Of a DNA stretch of 64,000 nucleotides, positions 1-10,400 are shown one piece after another. The stretch covers positions 1,488,001 through 1,552,000 of the forward strand of contig CAWINI010000004.1 in assembly GCA_963837395.1 (NCBI GenBank), in the 5' to 3' direction. The DNA comes from CAVZQN01 sp963837395. Its GTDB lineage: Bacteria; Acidobacteriota; HRBIN11; JAKEFK01. The notes under the pieces are model-generated. The model was not told where the DNA came from, did not search any database, and saw only the letters and a program-made list of their open reading frames with translations. How positions within the stretch are numbered: the stretch's first letter is position 1; each line of letters opens with the position of its first letter. The position numbers were made by a program, and so were the translations under genes.

Positions 1-119
1 GAGTCCCCCACAGGCGAGTAACATATCCCGGGAAGCCGGCCATCTATATTTAGTCTGGGCTGATGGTTCCGAATGCGCGGACTAAAATCCATGCTCCCCT
101 TTCGTGTAAACTATTCTTA

Positions 120-1868
120 ATGTCTGCGAGTGGGGAGCAGCCTCAAAAATTAAAACTTTTTTTGTGGACTGGCTGCGTTTTGCTTGGACTTTTTCAAATC
201 TGGCTTGGCCGAAATTCAATGAATCCGGATGGCATTTCATACCTGGATATGGGTGATGCCTATTTTCGCGGCGATTGGAAAATGGCAATTAATGCTTACT
301 GGAGTCCTCTTTATTCGTGGATTGTAGCGCTAGGCTTACACATTTTCCATCCATCCGTTCGATCGGAATTTCAAGTTGTACATCTAATGCAATTCATAAT
401 TTATTTATTTACGATCTTCAGCTTCCATTTTTTTCTATTGCAAGTGATTTTGTGGAATCACAACCAATTATCTTCAAAATTTTTGGTCATCACAGACTGG
501 GCGTGGTTGATCCTGGGGTATTCGCTGTTCCTCTGGTCCTCATTAAAACTAATCACTCTTTCAAATGAAACGCCTGACATGATTGCAGTCGCATTTTTGT
601 ATTTGGCTACGGGAATGATGTTGCGGATCTTGAACGACGGGACTAACGTGTTCAACTTTATTTTACTTGGTGTTTCATTGGCGCTTGGATACTTTGCCAG
701 AGCTCCATTTTTTCCTCTGACATTTGTTTTTCTGATCATAACTTTTTCTGCCATTAAAAATATCCGAAAGGCTTTGCCGCTTACTTTGGCAGCACTTTTG
801 TCCTTTTTATGTTTGTCCGGACCATTCATCCTTGCACTTTCAAATTCGAAAGGACAATTTACTGTTGGTGAAAGTGGAAAATTAAACTATGCATGGAAAG
901 TAAACGGAGTAGTGCCGCAGTATATTCACTGGCAAGGAACACCAGGTTTTGGAAAACCAGAACATCCTACTCGTAGAATTTTTGAAAACCCTGCAATCTA
1001 TGAATTCGGAACTCCTGTTGGGGGAACCTATCCGCCCTGGTACGACCCATCATACTGGTACGAAGGAGTAGTAACGCATTTCAATTTCAGACAACAGCTC
1101 GCCCGGATCATAACGAGTTTACGATTTTGTGTTGATACTTTTTTTCATACCGAGGATAAATCAAGTATTAATCCCGTCTTCAGTGCGGATGCATTTGCAG
1201 TCGGATATGTAATTCTTCTTTTGGTCAGCGGAAGGAAGCGTTTCGCTCTCAAAGATCTTTTTGAGAACTACCCGCTGATCCTGACTTCTCTTTTCGGACT
1301 TGGAATGTATGCCCTTGTATCGGTTCATCCAAGATATGTTGCGGGTTATCTGGTTTTACTTTGGCTGGGATTATTTTCCAGTATCAAATTGGCTGATACT
1401 CAAGATAACAAAAGGACAACAGAAGCAGTTACGATTGCCGTTGCACTGGTGGTCCTTCTTAGCAGTTCGGTAACTCTGATCTTCGATACGTATGGAGAAT
1501 TTCGAAACAGTTTATCAGGCAAAAATAGTTTTATAGCGGCTGATGTTGCAGAAGGTTTGCAAAAAATAGGAATTCAATCTGGATCCAAAGTGGCTAACAT
1601 CGGTTATTCATTTGAAGCATATTGGGCGCGGCTGGCTCGCGCAAAAATCGTTTCGGAAATCACTTCTGACGATGAGATTAATTTTTGGAAAGCAGATACA
1701 AATGTGCGTAATCAAGTTTATGAAAAATTTGCAGAGACTGGAGCTTTAATCGTTGTTACGAAGAATCCTCCGAAATGGGCAAATTTAGATGGCTGGAGTG
1801 AGCTCGATCATACAAATTATTTTGTTCATAACTTACGAAATACTAGCGATGAATCAATGCATCACTAA
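120..1868 (+). CDS. Polytopic membrane glycosyltransferase, GT39/ArnT-like
   Basis: Probable integral-membrane glycosyltransferase using a polyprenyl-phosphate-linked sugar. Just after the first membrane segment comes NPDGISYLDMGD, like the acidic first periplasmic loop of PMT/ArnT-type enzymes. About ten hydrophobic segments follow, then a soluble C-terminal domain of about 130 residues. The frame is open from an ATG at 63, but the ATG at 120 puts a short charged tail directly before the first membrane helix, so I prefer it; neither start has a clear ribosome-binding site. Its 3' end overlaps the convergent gene by 26 bp. The downstream glycosyltransferases suggest a role in surface polysaccharide or glycolipid synthesis. 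The substrate is unknown. Confidence 0.72.
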   Translation: MSASGEQPQKLKLFLWTGCVLLGLFQIWLGRNSMNPDGISYLDMGDAYFRGDWKMAINAYWSPLYSWIVALGLHIFHPSVRSEFQVVHLMQFIIYLFTIFSFHFFLLQVILWNHNQLSSKFLVITDWAWLILGYSLFLWSSLKLITLSNETPDMIAVAFLYLATGMMLRILNDGTNVFNFILLGVSLALGYFARAPFFPLTFVFLIITFSAIKNIRKALPLTLAALLSFLCLSGPFILALSNSKGQFTVGESGKLNYAWKVNGVVPQYIHWQGTPGFGKPEHPTRRIFENPAIYEFGTPVGGTYPPWYDPSYWYEGVVTHFNFRQQLARIITSLRFCVDTFFHTEDKSSINPVFSADAFAVGYVILLLVSGRKRFALKDLFENYPLILTSLFGLGMYALVSVHPRYVAGYLVLLWLGLFSSIKLADTQDNKRTTEAVTIAVALVVLLSSSVTLIFDTYGEFRNSLSGKNSFIAADVAEGLQKIGIQSGSKVANIGYSFEAYWARLARAKIVSEITSDDEINFWKADTNVRNQVYEKFAETGALIVVTKNPPKWANLDGWSELDHTNYFVHNLRNTSDESMHH

Positions 1869-2268
1869 CTATAAGACTCCAGCCTGTTATGATTGATAAA
1901 ACGCTTATGAGTCCGAGACTTGCGGCCGCAATTTGCTTTCCGTCACCACTTAAAGAGAATGCGTTGATTCCCCAAATCCCACGAACAAGATAAGGGGTTG
2001 CATTCATCCAACCACCACAAACTAACAAAGCGGATACAATGCCAGGTTTCGTTACCGGAAGATGCATCAACGCAAAGGCGGCGCCATACTGCATGAACGC
2101 GAGCATCAACCAATCGAGATGAGTGCTGCGCAAATCATTTATGTTTCGAACCTTTGTCAGAAAGTTCTTCCCCCATGGCTGCATCGGAATTAACAGCAAA
2201 AAGCCAAGTAACGAAGATACCAAAATCTGGATGGAAGCATTGATGACGAGCAGTTTCACGGGAACCAT
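1843..2268 (-). CDS. Small four-helix membrane protein, hydroxylaminobenzene mutase (HabA/HabB)-like
   Basis: A 141-residue protein with four hydrophobic segments (about 5-28, 51-68, 77-93, 114-135). The spacing and the motif R-S-T-H-L-D-W-L-M after helix 1, plus W-M-N-A before helix 3, resemble the HabA/HabB hydroxylaminobenzene mutase family, where a similar S-H-L-E-G motif occurs. The match is from memory of the family pattern and is tentative; a generic membrane protein of unknown role is the alternative. It is convergent with the upstream glycosyltransferase, and the two stop-proximal regions overlap by 26 bp. Confidence 0.6.
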   Translation of the reverse strand: MVPVKLLVINASIQILVSSLLGFLLLIPMQPWGKNFLTKVRNINDLRSTHLDWLMLAFMQYGAAFALMHLPVTKPGIVSALLVCGGWMNATPYLVRGIWGINAFSLSGDGKQIAAASLGLISVLSIITGWSLIVSDALIHR

Positions 2269-2366
2269 AAGCTAACTATCGTAGTACATTCCGGGCTCAT
2301 TTCCTTGAATCCTGCATAATGCGAAGCAAAAATCGGTCAAATAATTTACAATAGTTCCGAAAGAAT

Positions 2367-4430
2367 TTGACGGAAACGAACTCTACCTGGACTCGAATTA
2401 AAGAAGCCCTGCCATTTCTGGCACTTTTTAATCTGGCCGTCGTCCATCCTTTATTTTCAACCTTGATCAAAGGTCCTGAATTCTTTGTTTATCATCAGAT
2501 TAAGAAACCGGAATTGTTGATCCTGGTTTTCCTATTAAGTTTTGCAGCACCCTTCTTTCTTTATTTGTTGTATCGGCTGGCGGGCCGGATAGGAAAACGG
2601 TTTCAACATGGTTTTCGTATTCTGATTTTTGCAACGCTATCCACACTTATATTGATGTTGCCTCTAAAAAAATTTGATTATGTTCCCGGCACAATTCTAA
2701 TTCCTGCAATTTTTATTTTGTTGGTAATCGTATTCTGGTTCGGTTATTCACAATTCACCTGGATTCGAGATTTCTTGTTGTTTTTTGCGCCAGCAATTCT
2801 GGTTGTACCTGCAATCTTCCTTTTTAACCCTCAGATTCAAAAAATTATGAAAGCTGAAAATCCAATTGCAATTGCTGTTCACCCTGGTAACAATGTACCA
2901 ATTGTTATTGTAGTGTTTGATGAATTCCCGCTCGTTTCTTTATTGAATAGCAAATTGGAAATCGATTCGCACCTTTTTCCAAATTTTTCAGAATTTTCAA
3001 AACGTGGAACTTTCTATAGAAACGCCACTACAGCCGGAGATCAAACAATTTTTGCTATTCCTTCCATTTTGACGGGAAACTACCCGCACAGAGGCACACT
3101 CCCGGTACGAGCAGATTTTCCAAACACGCTCTTCACTTTGTTGCAGGGCACTTATTCAATGACCGCAACAGAATACGGAACCAACCTTTTTCCTGGTGAA
3201 GTGAAAGAACAACAACCTGAACAACAAATGAATCTAGCAAACATGTCTTCTGATCTTTGCATTGTGTATGCAAACGTAGTTCTTCCTGCCGATATGAGAT
3301 CAGGAATACCATCGGTCACGCAAAATTGGGGGAATTTTAACGTAAAACAGCAGATGGCTCAGACCCCTGATCATCGAACAGGCCGCGAGAAAACGTTTAT
3401 GGATTTTGTGGATTCATTTCAAAACGACAAAAAACCGTTCTTACATTATTTGCATATCCTTTTGCCTCACCGGATTTGGGAGTATTTACCTTCAGGACGT
3501 TCTTATGATCCATTCGAAATTGAGCACGTAGCATTTGATGAAACTTTAATATGGGAAAATGACACGACAGTGAGGGAGGCATATCAAAGACATTTACTCC
3601 AGGTTCAATATGTTGATCGCTTGATCGGAAAGCTGATTCACAAGTTAGAAAGTGAAAATCTTTTTGACGAATCCATGATAATTCTTGTTGGCGATCACGG
3701 TGTAGGTTTTACACAAGGTGAGAAATTTCGCGAAGTATGTCCAAATAATTATCCGGAAATGATGTGGGTTCCATTTTTCATCAAATATCCGCATCAAGAA
3801 AAAGGAGAGACTTTGGATTGGAATGTGGAGACATTGGATACGCTGCCAACAATTGCTTCGGTATTAAAATTTCATATTCCCTGGAAAGAAGATGGTTACT
3901 CTTTGATGGATGGGAAACCGCCACGGATGACCAAAAAAATAATGATTGATTATGGAAAATCACGTTTGATTAAGTCAGGCGGACTTGAGCAAATACAACA
4001 AACAGTGAATCGCAAAATCCAAATGTTCGGAGAAGAGGAATCTGCAAATCTATTCAAGTCGGGTCCAGATCCCTGGATTATTGGTAAAACTGCTCCGCCG
4101 GATTCATTCTTTCCAGACATCAAAGTTACGCTCAACAAATCTGAACGATTTCAAAATGTTGATCCTGAGTCAGGATCACTACCGGCACTGTTAACAGGTA
4201 CGATTCAATCCGATTCGCTCGGTGAGAACAGGTATGACATCGCAATTGCGATGAATGGTATCTTTTGCGCAACAGGTTATTCACATCCGATAAGAAAAAA
4301 GGGACGTCATCTTTTCAGGGTGATGATTCCTGAAAATTCGTTTGTTAAAGGTGCAAATGATGTAAAAGTTTTTGTCCGAAATCCAGAAGGAAAATATTTG
4401 ATGTTGAAAAACGCAGATCAGGAATTATGA
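2367..4430 (+). CDS. Membrane-anchored sulfatase/phosphotransferase-fold protein
   Basis: An alkaline-phosphatase-superfamily protein with four to five N-terminal membrane helices (within residues 12-153) and a periplasmic sulfatase-like domain from about residue 175. Metal-site motifs are visible: VVFDEFP (D185) and the later GDHGVGF. At the usual nucleophile position (F-A-I-P-S-I-L-T-G) there is no Cys or Ser, so it is unlikely to be a formylglycine sulfatase; a transferase on lipids or glycans, as in LTA-synthase-like enzymes, is possible. The start is TTG, preceded by a purine-rich GAAAGAA. The stop overlaps the next ATG (ATGA), so it is translationally coupled to the glycosyltransferase gene behind it. 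Confidence 0.75.
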   Translation: MTETNSTWTRIKEALPFLALFNLAVVHPLFSTLIKGPEFFVYHQIKKPELLILVFLLSFAAPFFLYLLYRLAGRIGKRFQHGFRILIFATLSTLILMLPLKKFDYVPGTILIPAIFILLVIVFWFGYSQFTWIRDFLLFFAPAILVVPAIFLFNPQIQKIMKAENPIAIAVHPGNNVPIVIVVFDEFPLVSLLNSKLEIDSHLFPNFSEFSKRGTFYRNATTAGDQTIFAIPSILTGNYPHRGTLPVRADFPNTLFTLLQGTYSMTATEYGTNLFPGEVKEQQPEQQMNLANMSSDLCIVYANVVLPADMRSGIPSVTQNWGNFNVKQQMAQTPDHRTGREKTFMDFVDSFQNDKKPFLHYLHILLPHRIWEYLPSGRSYDPFEIEHVAFDETLIWENDTTVREAYQRHLLQVQYVDRLIGKLIHKLESENLFDESMIILVGDHGVGFTQGEKFREVCPNNYPEMMWVPFFIKYPHQEKGETLDWNVETLDTLPTIASVLKFHIPWKEDGYSLMDGKPPRMTKKIMIDYGKSRLIKSGGLEQIQQTVNRKIQMFGEEESANLFKSGPDPWIIGKTAPPDSFFPDIKVTLNKSERFQNVDPESGSLPALLTGTIQSDSLGENRYDIAIAMNGIFCATGYSHPIRKKGRHLFRVMIPENSFVKGANDVKVFVRNPEGKYLMLKNADQEL

Positions 4431-5335
4431 TCACGATCTTTGCAATCCCAAAAGCATTTCACGGACATATCGAAATTATTCAGCGGAATGCGATTCAAAG
4501 CTGGACGCTATTGCGGCCGAGTCCACGATTGATCTTATTTGGAAGTGATGAAGGCACCAGGGAAACAGCCGAAGAACTGAACATCGAACATGTTCCAACA
4601 GTGGCTTGCAGTGAATATGGAACGCCAATTATTCAAGATGTTTTCAAACAAGCACGCCAACTATCTACGACTCCGCTCTTGTGCTACATCAACTCGGACA
4701 TCATCCTGATGTCTGATTTTCTGGAGGCAGTAAACAATGCTGCAAAATCTATGAATCAATTTCTACTTTGTGGTAGACGTTGGAATCTAGATGTTGTTAG
4801 ACCTCTGGATTTTTCTGAAGGCTGGGAAAAAGATTTAAAACAGCAAGTAAAAATTGGAGGGATATTAGAAGAACACTGGGCAATCGATTATTTTGTTTAT
4901 TCTTCAATTATTGGAAACGATATGCCTCCGTTCATTATCGGCCGAGCCGCTTGGGATAATTGGTTTTTGTATTCGGTGCGGGCTAAAGGACTTCCGCTCA
5001 TTGACGCAACATCCTCTATCCAGGTTGTTCATCAAAATCACGATTATCGCCATGTACCAGCTGGTTCTGGTAAAAGTTACGCTGGGCCGGAAACTGATAT
5101 TAATTTGAAACTTTCCGGAACACTTGCCAGTAAATTTTCAATCAAAGACGCTACTCATGAACTTGCCGCCGGCAAATTAAAACGCTCCCTGAGTAGAGAA
5201 GCGTTAATACGTCATCTTGATATGATGCCAAAACTAAAACCATGGACTGCTCCGATCGTGAGTGTAATCCGATTTTTTCTGCGCATCACAAGGCCAATTC
5301 GGTCGAATGCTTTAGCCGGCCGAAACAAAAGCTAA
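4427..5335 (+). CDS. Glycosyltransferase-like protein (GT-A fold)
   Basis: A 302-residue soluble protein starting MITIFAIPK, with L-C-Y-I-N-S-D-I-I-L near residue 88, which resembles the acidic nucleotide-sugar/metal motif of GT-A enzymes. I do not recognise a named subfamily. It overlaps the sulfatase-fold gene by 4 bp and is followed with no gap by a two-domain glycosyltransferase (TAA directly followed by ATG), so the three genes form one operon. Role inferred: glycan assembly for the cell surface. Confidence 0.7.
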   Translation: MITIFAIPKAFHGHIEIIQRNAIQSWTLLRPSPRLILFGSDEGTRETAEELNIEHVPTVACSEYGTPIIQDVFKQARQLSTTPLLCYINSDIILMSDFLEAVNNAAKSMNQFLLCGRRWNLDVVRPLDFSEGWEKDLKQQVKIGGILEEHWAIDYFVYSSIIGNDMPPFIIGRAAWDNWFLYSVRAKGLPLIDATSSIQVVHQNHDYRHVPAGSGKSYAGPETDINLKLSGTLASKFSIKDATHELAAGKLKRSLSREALIRHLDMMPKLKPWTAPIVSVIRFFLRITRPIRSNALAGRNKS

Positions 5336-7408
5336 ATGAAACCTGAAGTTTCTATCATCATTCCTACATACAACCGAACAGACTTTGTACTGGACTCAGT
5401 ATTATCTGCAGCAAAACAAACCTTTGCGAATTGTGAAATCTTAGTAATCGATGATGGTTCCAATCCGGAAGCACTATCAACAATCGAAGAGATCCTGCAA
5501 CGTCCGGAGATCAAAACTAAAGCGCGGCTGATCAAACAAAGTCATTCCGGAGTTTGTAAAGCACGCAATAGAGGAATTCAGGAAGCTGCAGGCAATTACA
5601 TTCAGTTTCTGGATTCCGATGATCTGCTTCATCCGAAAAAACTTGAAGTCCAGAAAGCAGTCCTTGATTCAGATTCTGAGTTGGATATGTGTTATTCACT
5701 GGATGAATTTTTTACGGAAAAAATTGGAGATGTAAATCTTCTGTGGAACATTCATTCAGCGGAATTCCATTTGGATCGCTTTCTCTGGGATGATGCTGTG
5801 TGGTCTACGGGTTCACCGCTCTGGCGGCGTTCATCGATTGAAAAACTTGGAGGCTGGCCGGAAGAGTTATTATTTGGATTTTTTGATGATTGGGAACTTC
5901 ACATCCGCGCAATCTGTGAAGGCATCCGTTACGTTTACGTACCGCTTGTTCTTTATTACGTGCGTGACCATGGGCTGCCAAGAATCTCTTCACACGAATC
6001 AAAACTTGTTCTGGAAGAATCAAAAAGTCATGCTGCGAAACTTGTTTGGGATTGCCTGCAAAAACATAAGATCAACTCTGCGGTTCGAAATGATGCACTA
6101 TCCGGCATGATGCTAAATAGTGCGGATATTTTGATGAAGGATGGATTTCAGCGCGAGGCGCAAGAGATATTCAAACAAGCTGTTGAATATGCCGGCAGCA
6201 TGTTCATGCGGTTCCTATCCTTCGCAATGTCGAAACTAGCGAGTTCGAAATTTTTATACAACCTCTTTTCGTATCCATTTTGGCGCTTGATGCGAAGGAA
6301 ACTCTACCAGCACAGAGGTCATTGGAAATCACAAAAGCCAACCGAAATGAATATTGCAAGTGAAACGAATATTCACAATTTTCTGAAAACTGTTACTGAA
6401 ACAAAAGAAATTGTGACACCGAAAATTTCGGTCATTATTTCTGCTCACAATGGCGCGCAAAGATTAAGAACTACACTTCCTTCGCATCTGAATCAAACAT
6501 TACCGCGGCAATTGTATGAAGTGATTCTGGTTGATAATGCCTCCAGCGATGATACGCGTGAATTTGTAACGCAGCTGAATGGACAACACAATTCTCAGAT
6601 CAGATATGTTTATGAAGAGCGTCTCGGGTTGCATAACGCAAGACACGCAGGAGCACGCGCAGCAAAAGGTGACATCCTGTTCTTCACTGATGATGATGCC
6701 AGTATTGATCAAGAATTGCTGAGCCATTACGTTGAAGCATTCGAACATCATCCCGCAATGAGTGCTGCTGGTGGAATAGCAAAGCCGATGTGGGAGAAAT
6801 CACCGGAGCCATGGATCACTGAGCTGGTACAAAACGGCGCATTCTTCCCTGCTCTTGCGCTGATAGATCCGTATCAAAATTTTCAGCTCTCTCCGGATGG
6901 ATATTTCTTCGGCGTGAACATGGCGATCAAGCGGGATGTGCTATTTCGATTAGGTGGTTTCAATCCTGATTCGTTTGGAGATCGTTTACTTGGCGATGGT
7001 GATTCAGGATTGCTCAGGAAATTATGGTTGAATGGATCGCATATCGGATTTATTCCTTCAGCAAAAGTTCATCATCATATTCCAGCGAAGCGGATGACCA
7101 TCGATTATCTCAAACACTGGTCACACAATTGGGGCGCTGCAGATGCATACACAAAATATTCGCAGGCAATGCCATCCACAGGACGATTACTTTTAGATTT
7201 GTCAGCGTTGTTGATATCGCGAGCTCCAAAAATGCTTATTGTGTGGATGATACATTCCGGCAAACGTGATCCGCTTTCCGTTCATCGAATTATGTATTCA
7301 AGTTATTCGATTGAGCAGATTCGATATATCTGGCGATTGATATTTTCGAAAAGATTTAGAACGTTCGTTACGTATCAAGATTGGCTGAATAATCCGCCTG
7401 CAGATTAG
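5336..7408 (+). CDS. Bifunctional family 2 glycosyltransferase (two GT2 domains)
   Basis: A 690-residue protein with two GT-A family 2 domains. The first starts at residue 3 (VSIIIPTYNR, then VIDDGS and FLDSDD); the second near residue 362 (ISVIISAHNG, then LVDNASSDDT and FFTDDDA). Each has the nucleotide-binding Asp and the DxD-like motif, so both may be active and could add two sugars in turn. No membrane helices are evident. The ATG directly follows the stop of the upstream glycosyltransferase. The 3' end overlaps the convergent kinase gene by 41 bp. Confidence 0.85.
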   Translation: MKPEVSIIIPTYNRTDFVLDSVLSAAKQTFANCEILVIDDGSNPEALSTIEEILQRPEIKTKARLIKQSHSGVCKARNRGIQEAAGNYIQFLDSDDLLHPKKLEVQKAVLDSDSELDMCYSLDEFFTEKIGDVNLLWNIHSAEFHLDRFLWDDAVWSTGSPLWRRSSIEKLGGWPEELLFGFFDDWELHIRAICEGIRYVYVPLVLYYVRDHGLPRISSHESKLVLEESKSHAAKLVWDCLQKHKINSAVRNDALSGMMLNSADILMKDGFQREAQEIFKQAVEYAGSMFMRFLSFAMSKLASSKFLYNLFSYPFWRLMRRKLYQHRGHWKSQKPTEMNIASETNIHNFLKTVTETKEIVTPKISVIISAHNGAQRLRTTLPSHLNQTLPRQLYEVILVDNASSDDTREFVTQLNGQHNSQIRYVYEERLGLHNARHAGARAAKGDILFFTDDDASIDQELLSHYVEAFEHHPAMSAAGGIAKPMWEKSPEPWITELVQNGAFFPALALIDPYQNFQLSPDGYFFGVNMAIKRDVLFRLGGFNPDSFGDRLLGDGDSGLLRKLWLNGSHIGFIPSAKVHHHIPAKRMTIDYLKHWSHNWGAADAYTKYSQAMPSTGRLLLDLSALLISRAPKMLIVWMIHSGKRDPLSVHRIMYSSYSIEQIRYIWRLIFSKRFRTFVTYQDWLNNPPAD

Positions 7409-10400
7409 CCCCCATAACGTCGATAATCGTAAGAGAATGGGCTTTTTGAATTAACGCGTCGGCCTCATGATGAAGGTTGGAATTTATAGCCAACGCTTTT
7501 TTAAATGACTCCGCTGCATTTTCTGCTAAAGCTCCGCGCTGATCCAAGTTTGATGTAGCTTCGGCTTTACAAAGCTGAAGCTTGCCCAACAACAACAAAG
7601 CTTCTGCTGAATTTGGCGCAGCTTTTCGCGCTTCCTCAATATTTTTCAAACCACGTTCAATTGCATCTTTTGGATTCATATTCGATGCGAGCCGCCACTT
7701 CGCTTCATAATAATCACGCCGTGCCATTTCCAAAATAATTTCGGGAGCACCCGGATTTAATTTCAATGTTTCCGCAAAAAGCTTATCTGCTTGCTCAAAA
7801 TACGGTTGTGGATTTTTATGTTGATTCGCCGCATTCCGTGCTTTGGCAACCTCCAATTGCGCCTTTAATTCAGCAAGTTCATATTCATCAGGTTCGAACT
7901 CTTGAGCCTTCGCGAATGTTTTGTCCGCATCGCCAATCCAGTTCAATGGATTCTTGTTTTCCTCTAGCGCCTTTTCCGCTTGCATCAAATAAACATTCCC
8001 TAACTTCCGCCATGCAGATCCATGAACAGGTCTGGTTTGAATGGCTTTGTTGTACCATTCCGCTGCAAGTTTCAAATTTTCGGATGGATCTTTTCCTAAC
8101 ATTTGCAAGTACAAAACTTTATCTACATAAGCGCTGCCGCGATTGACCATAGTTCTGAAATCAGTTGGTTTCAGTTCTACAGCTTTTTCAAAAGTTTTGA
8201 TCGCCAACTCCAAATCATTTTCAGGATTTTTGCCGTGTTCCATGTCATATTCAGCACGATACAAATATGCAACTCCGAGATTTGCATATCCTGTCGGATT
8301 TCCAGGATTTAATTTGATCGCCTGAAAATGAGTATCGATCGCCTGCCGCATATTCGGACCTGGATCGCGATTTCGATCGATGTCATAGCTGGCCATATCG
8401 GTGTATGCAAGAGCTAAATTTTGAAATGAAAATGTTTCTGATGCATTCATGCGGATCGCATTGTTATAACTATCTACAGCTTTTAACGCATCAGGATATG
8501 GATCTTTTCCATGCGATGAATTCCATTCACTTAAACCAAGATATGCGTAGCCAATGTTGCTAAACGCTCCGGAATAATCAGGACGTATGCGGATCGCATT
8601 TTGAAAAGTCACGATCGCTTCCTTCCATGCAGAAGATGGATCTTCAGTACGTGAAGTTAAATAGTCGCCCATGATCAAATAACAAATTCCAAGATTGTTA
8701 TAGGCATAAACGTAATTTGGATTTGCAGCAATTCCGGACCTGGAATAAGTCATTGCCTGTTTCAACAACTCAGTTGGATCATCACCTTTTTCAAAAAAAT
8801 ATCGTGCTCTATTAAACAAAGCCATCCCGATCTGAGTGTGAGCTCTGGCATTTTGCGGTGAAAGCTTCAATGCTTTTCGAGCTAAGGCTTCGCTTTCCAT
8901 TAAATATTTCATAGGATCTTCACCGCGATAAATTTGATCTTCACCAGCAAGTTTCAATGAATGAGCTTCTTCCAGATACGCAAGTTCAAGATCCGGATCC
9001 GCTTGAAGCGCTAAATCGCAATTCCCCTGAACTTTTTTCAGGTATGGCATCAAATCTCCGCCTGATCCATACAAACTAAAACTCATTGCATTAACCCAAA
9101 CGCCACAGGCTCCGACATACGCAAATGGATCGCTTCGTCCAACTGTGATTGCTTTACCATAGGATTCATCCGCTTTTTGCAGCAGCTGCATCGCTTTTTC
9201 ATTTGCACCACGATCACGCTCATCATTCGCTTGAGCGGAATAAACTTTCCCTTCCAAAATTTGTGCTTCGTAAAGCCAGGGAATTTTAGTCAGAGCTATC
9301 GTAGTTTTTTGTAAAGCCTTCGAATATTGCCGGTCATAAAAGGCAATTAATGCCTCCGCATAATCAGTTGATTCCATTTGCAAATTGCGTGTTGAACTTA
9401 ACAGCGAAATGGATGGTTCGCGATAAAGTTTCTCCAACTCTTTCTTTCGTAACTCTCGAAGTTCTTTGTTTGCGATACGCTCCGCTTCTTCAAGCTCTTT
9501 CTGATAAATTTCGCCGAGTGCTAAACCCAGCGTGTAATCGAGTTCCGGAACACGATAATTAGAATCGATCGCTTTTTGTAACCATTCTCGCGCTTCTTCA
9601 GGTTCATGTAAGGCCAGATAACCTCTACCCATTACATATGCTCCTGGACCAATAGCAGCCGGACCTGCTTCATTCATCCGCTTTTCAAATTGGTTCATCC
9701 GCTCACGGATTACCAATCGTTCTTTGCGGATGTCATGCAGAGGTGCTGTCAGGGCATGCCTCATGAATTCATCGATGTATCGAATTTCTTGTGAAAATTC
9801 ATTTGCCAATCGCAAACGTTCCTGAATTTCCGATCGACTTCGCATACTGACAATTCCATAAATCAGAGCGATTGCAATTAATAAAATTGCTGACAACATC
9901 GCAACGCGACTTCGGATCAATCGCCGGAATTTTCGATGGAAAATGCTCATCGGCCGCGCCAGGACTGCTTCGCCTGTCAAAACGCGTTGTAGATCTTCAG
10001 ATAATTCTTTTGCAGTCGCATAACGGCGTTCACGTTGTTTTTCCAAACACTTCATCACCACGCGCTCAAGATCTTCCGGAATTTCCGGATTCAAACGCCT
10101 CAAAGGTTCAGGGTCTTTTTCGCTGACCTGTCGAATAATTTCCAGCGGTGTTGTTCCAGAAAAAGGTGCACGACCGGCAAACGAGTTGTACATCGTTGCA
10201 CCAAGACTGTAGATATCGGTTCTTCGATCCAGATATTCACTGTCCATCGTGGCTTGTTCAGGCGCCATATACGAAGGTGTTCCAACAATAAGTCCTGTTC
10301 GTGTAATCCCCTCATCATTGGGTTCACGCGCCAATCCGAAATCCATCAATACCGGAGACCAGCTGCCATCTTTTTTCTGAATCATGATGTTGGCGGGTTT

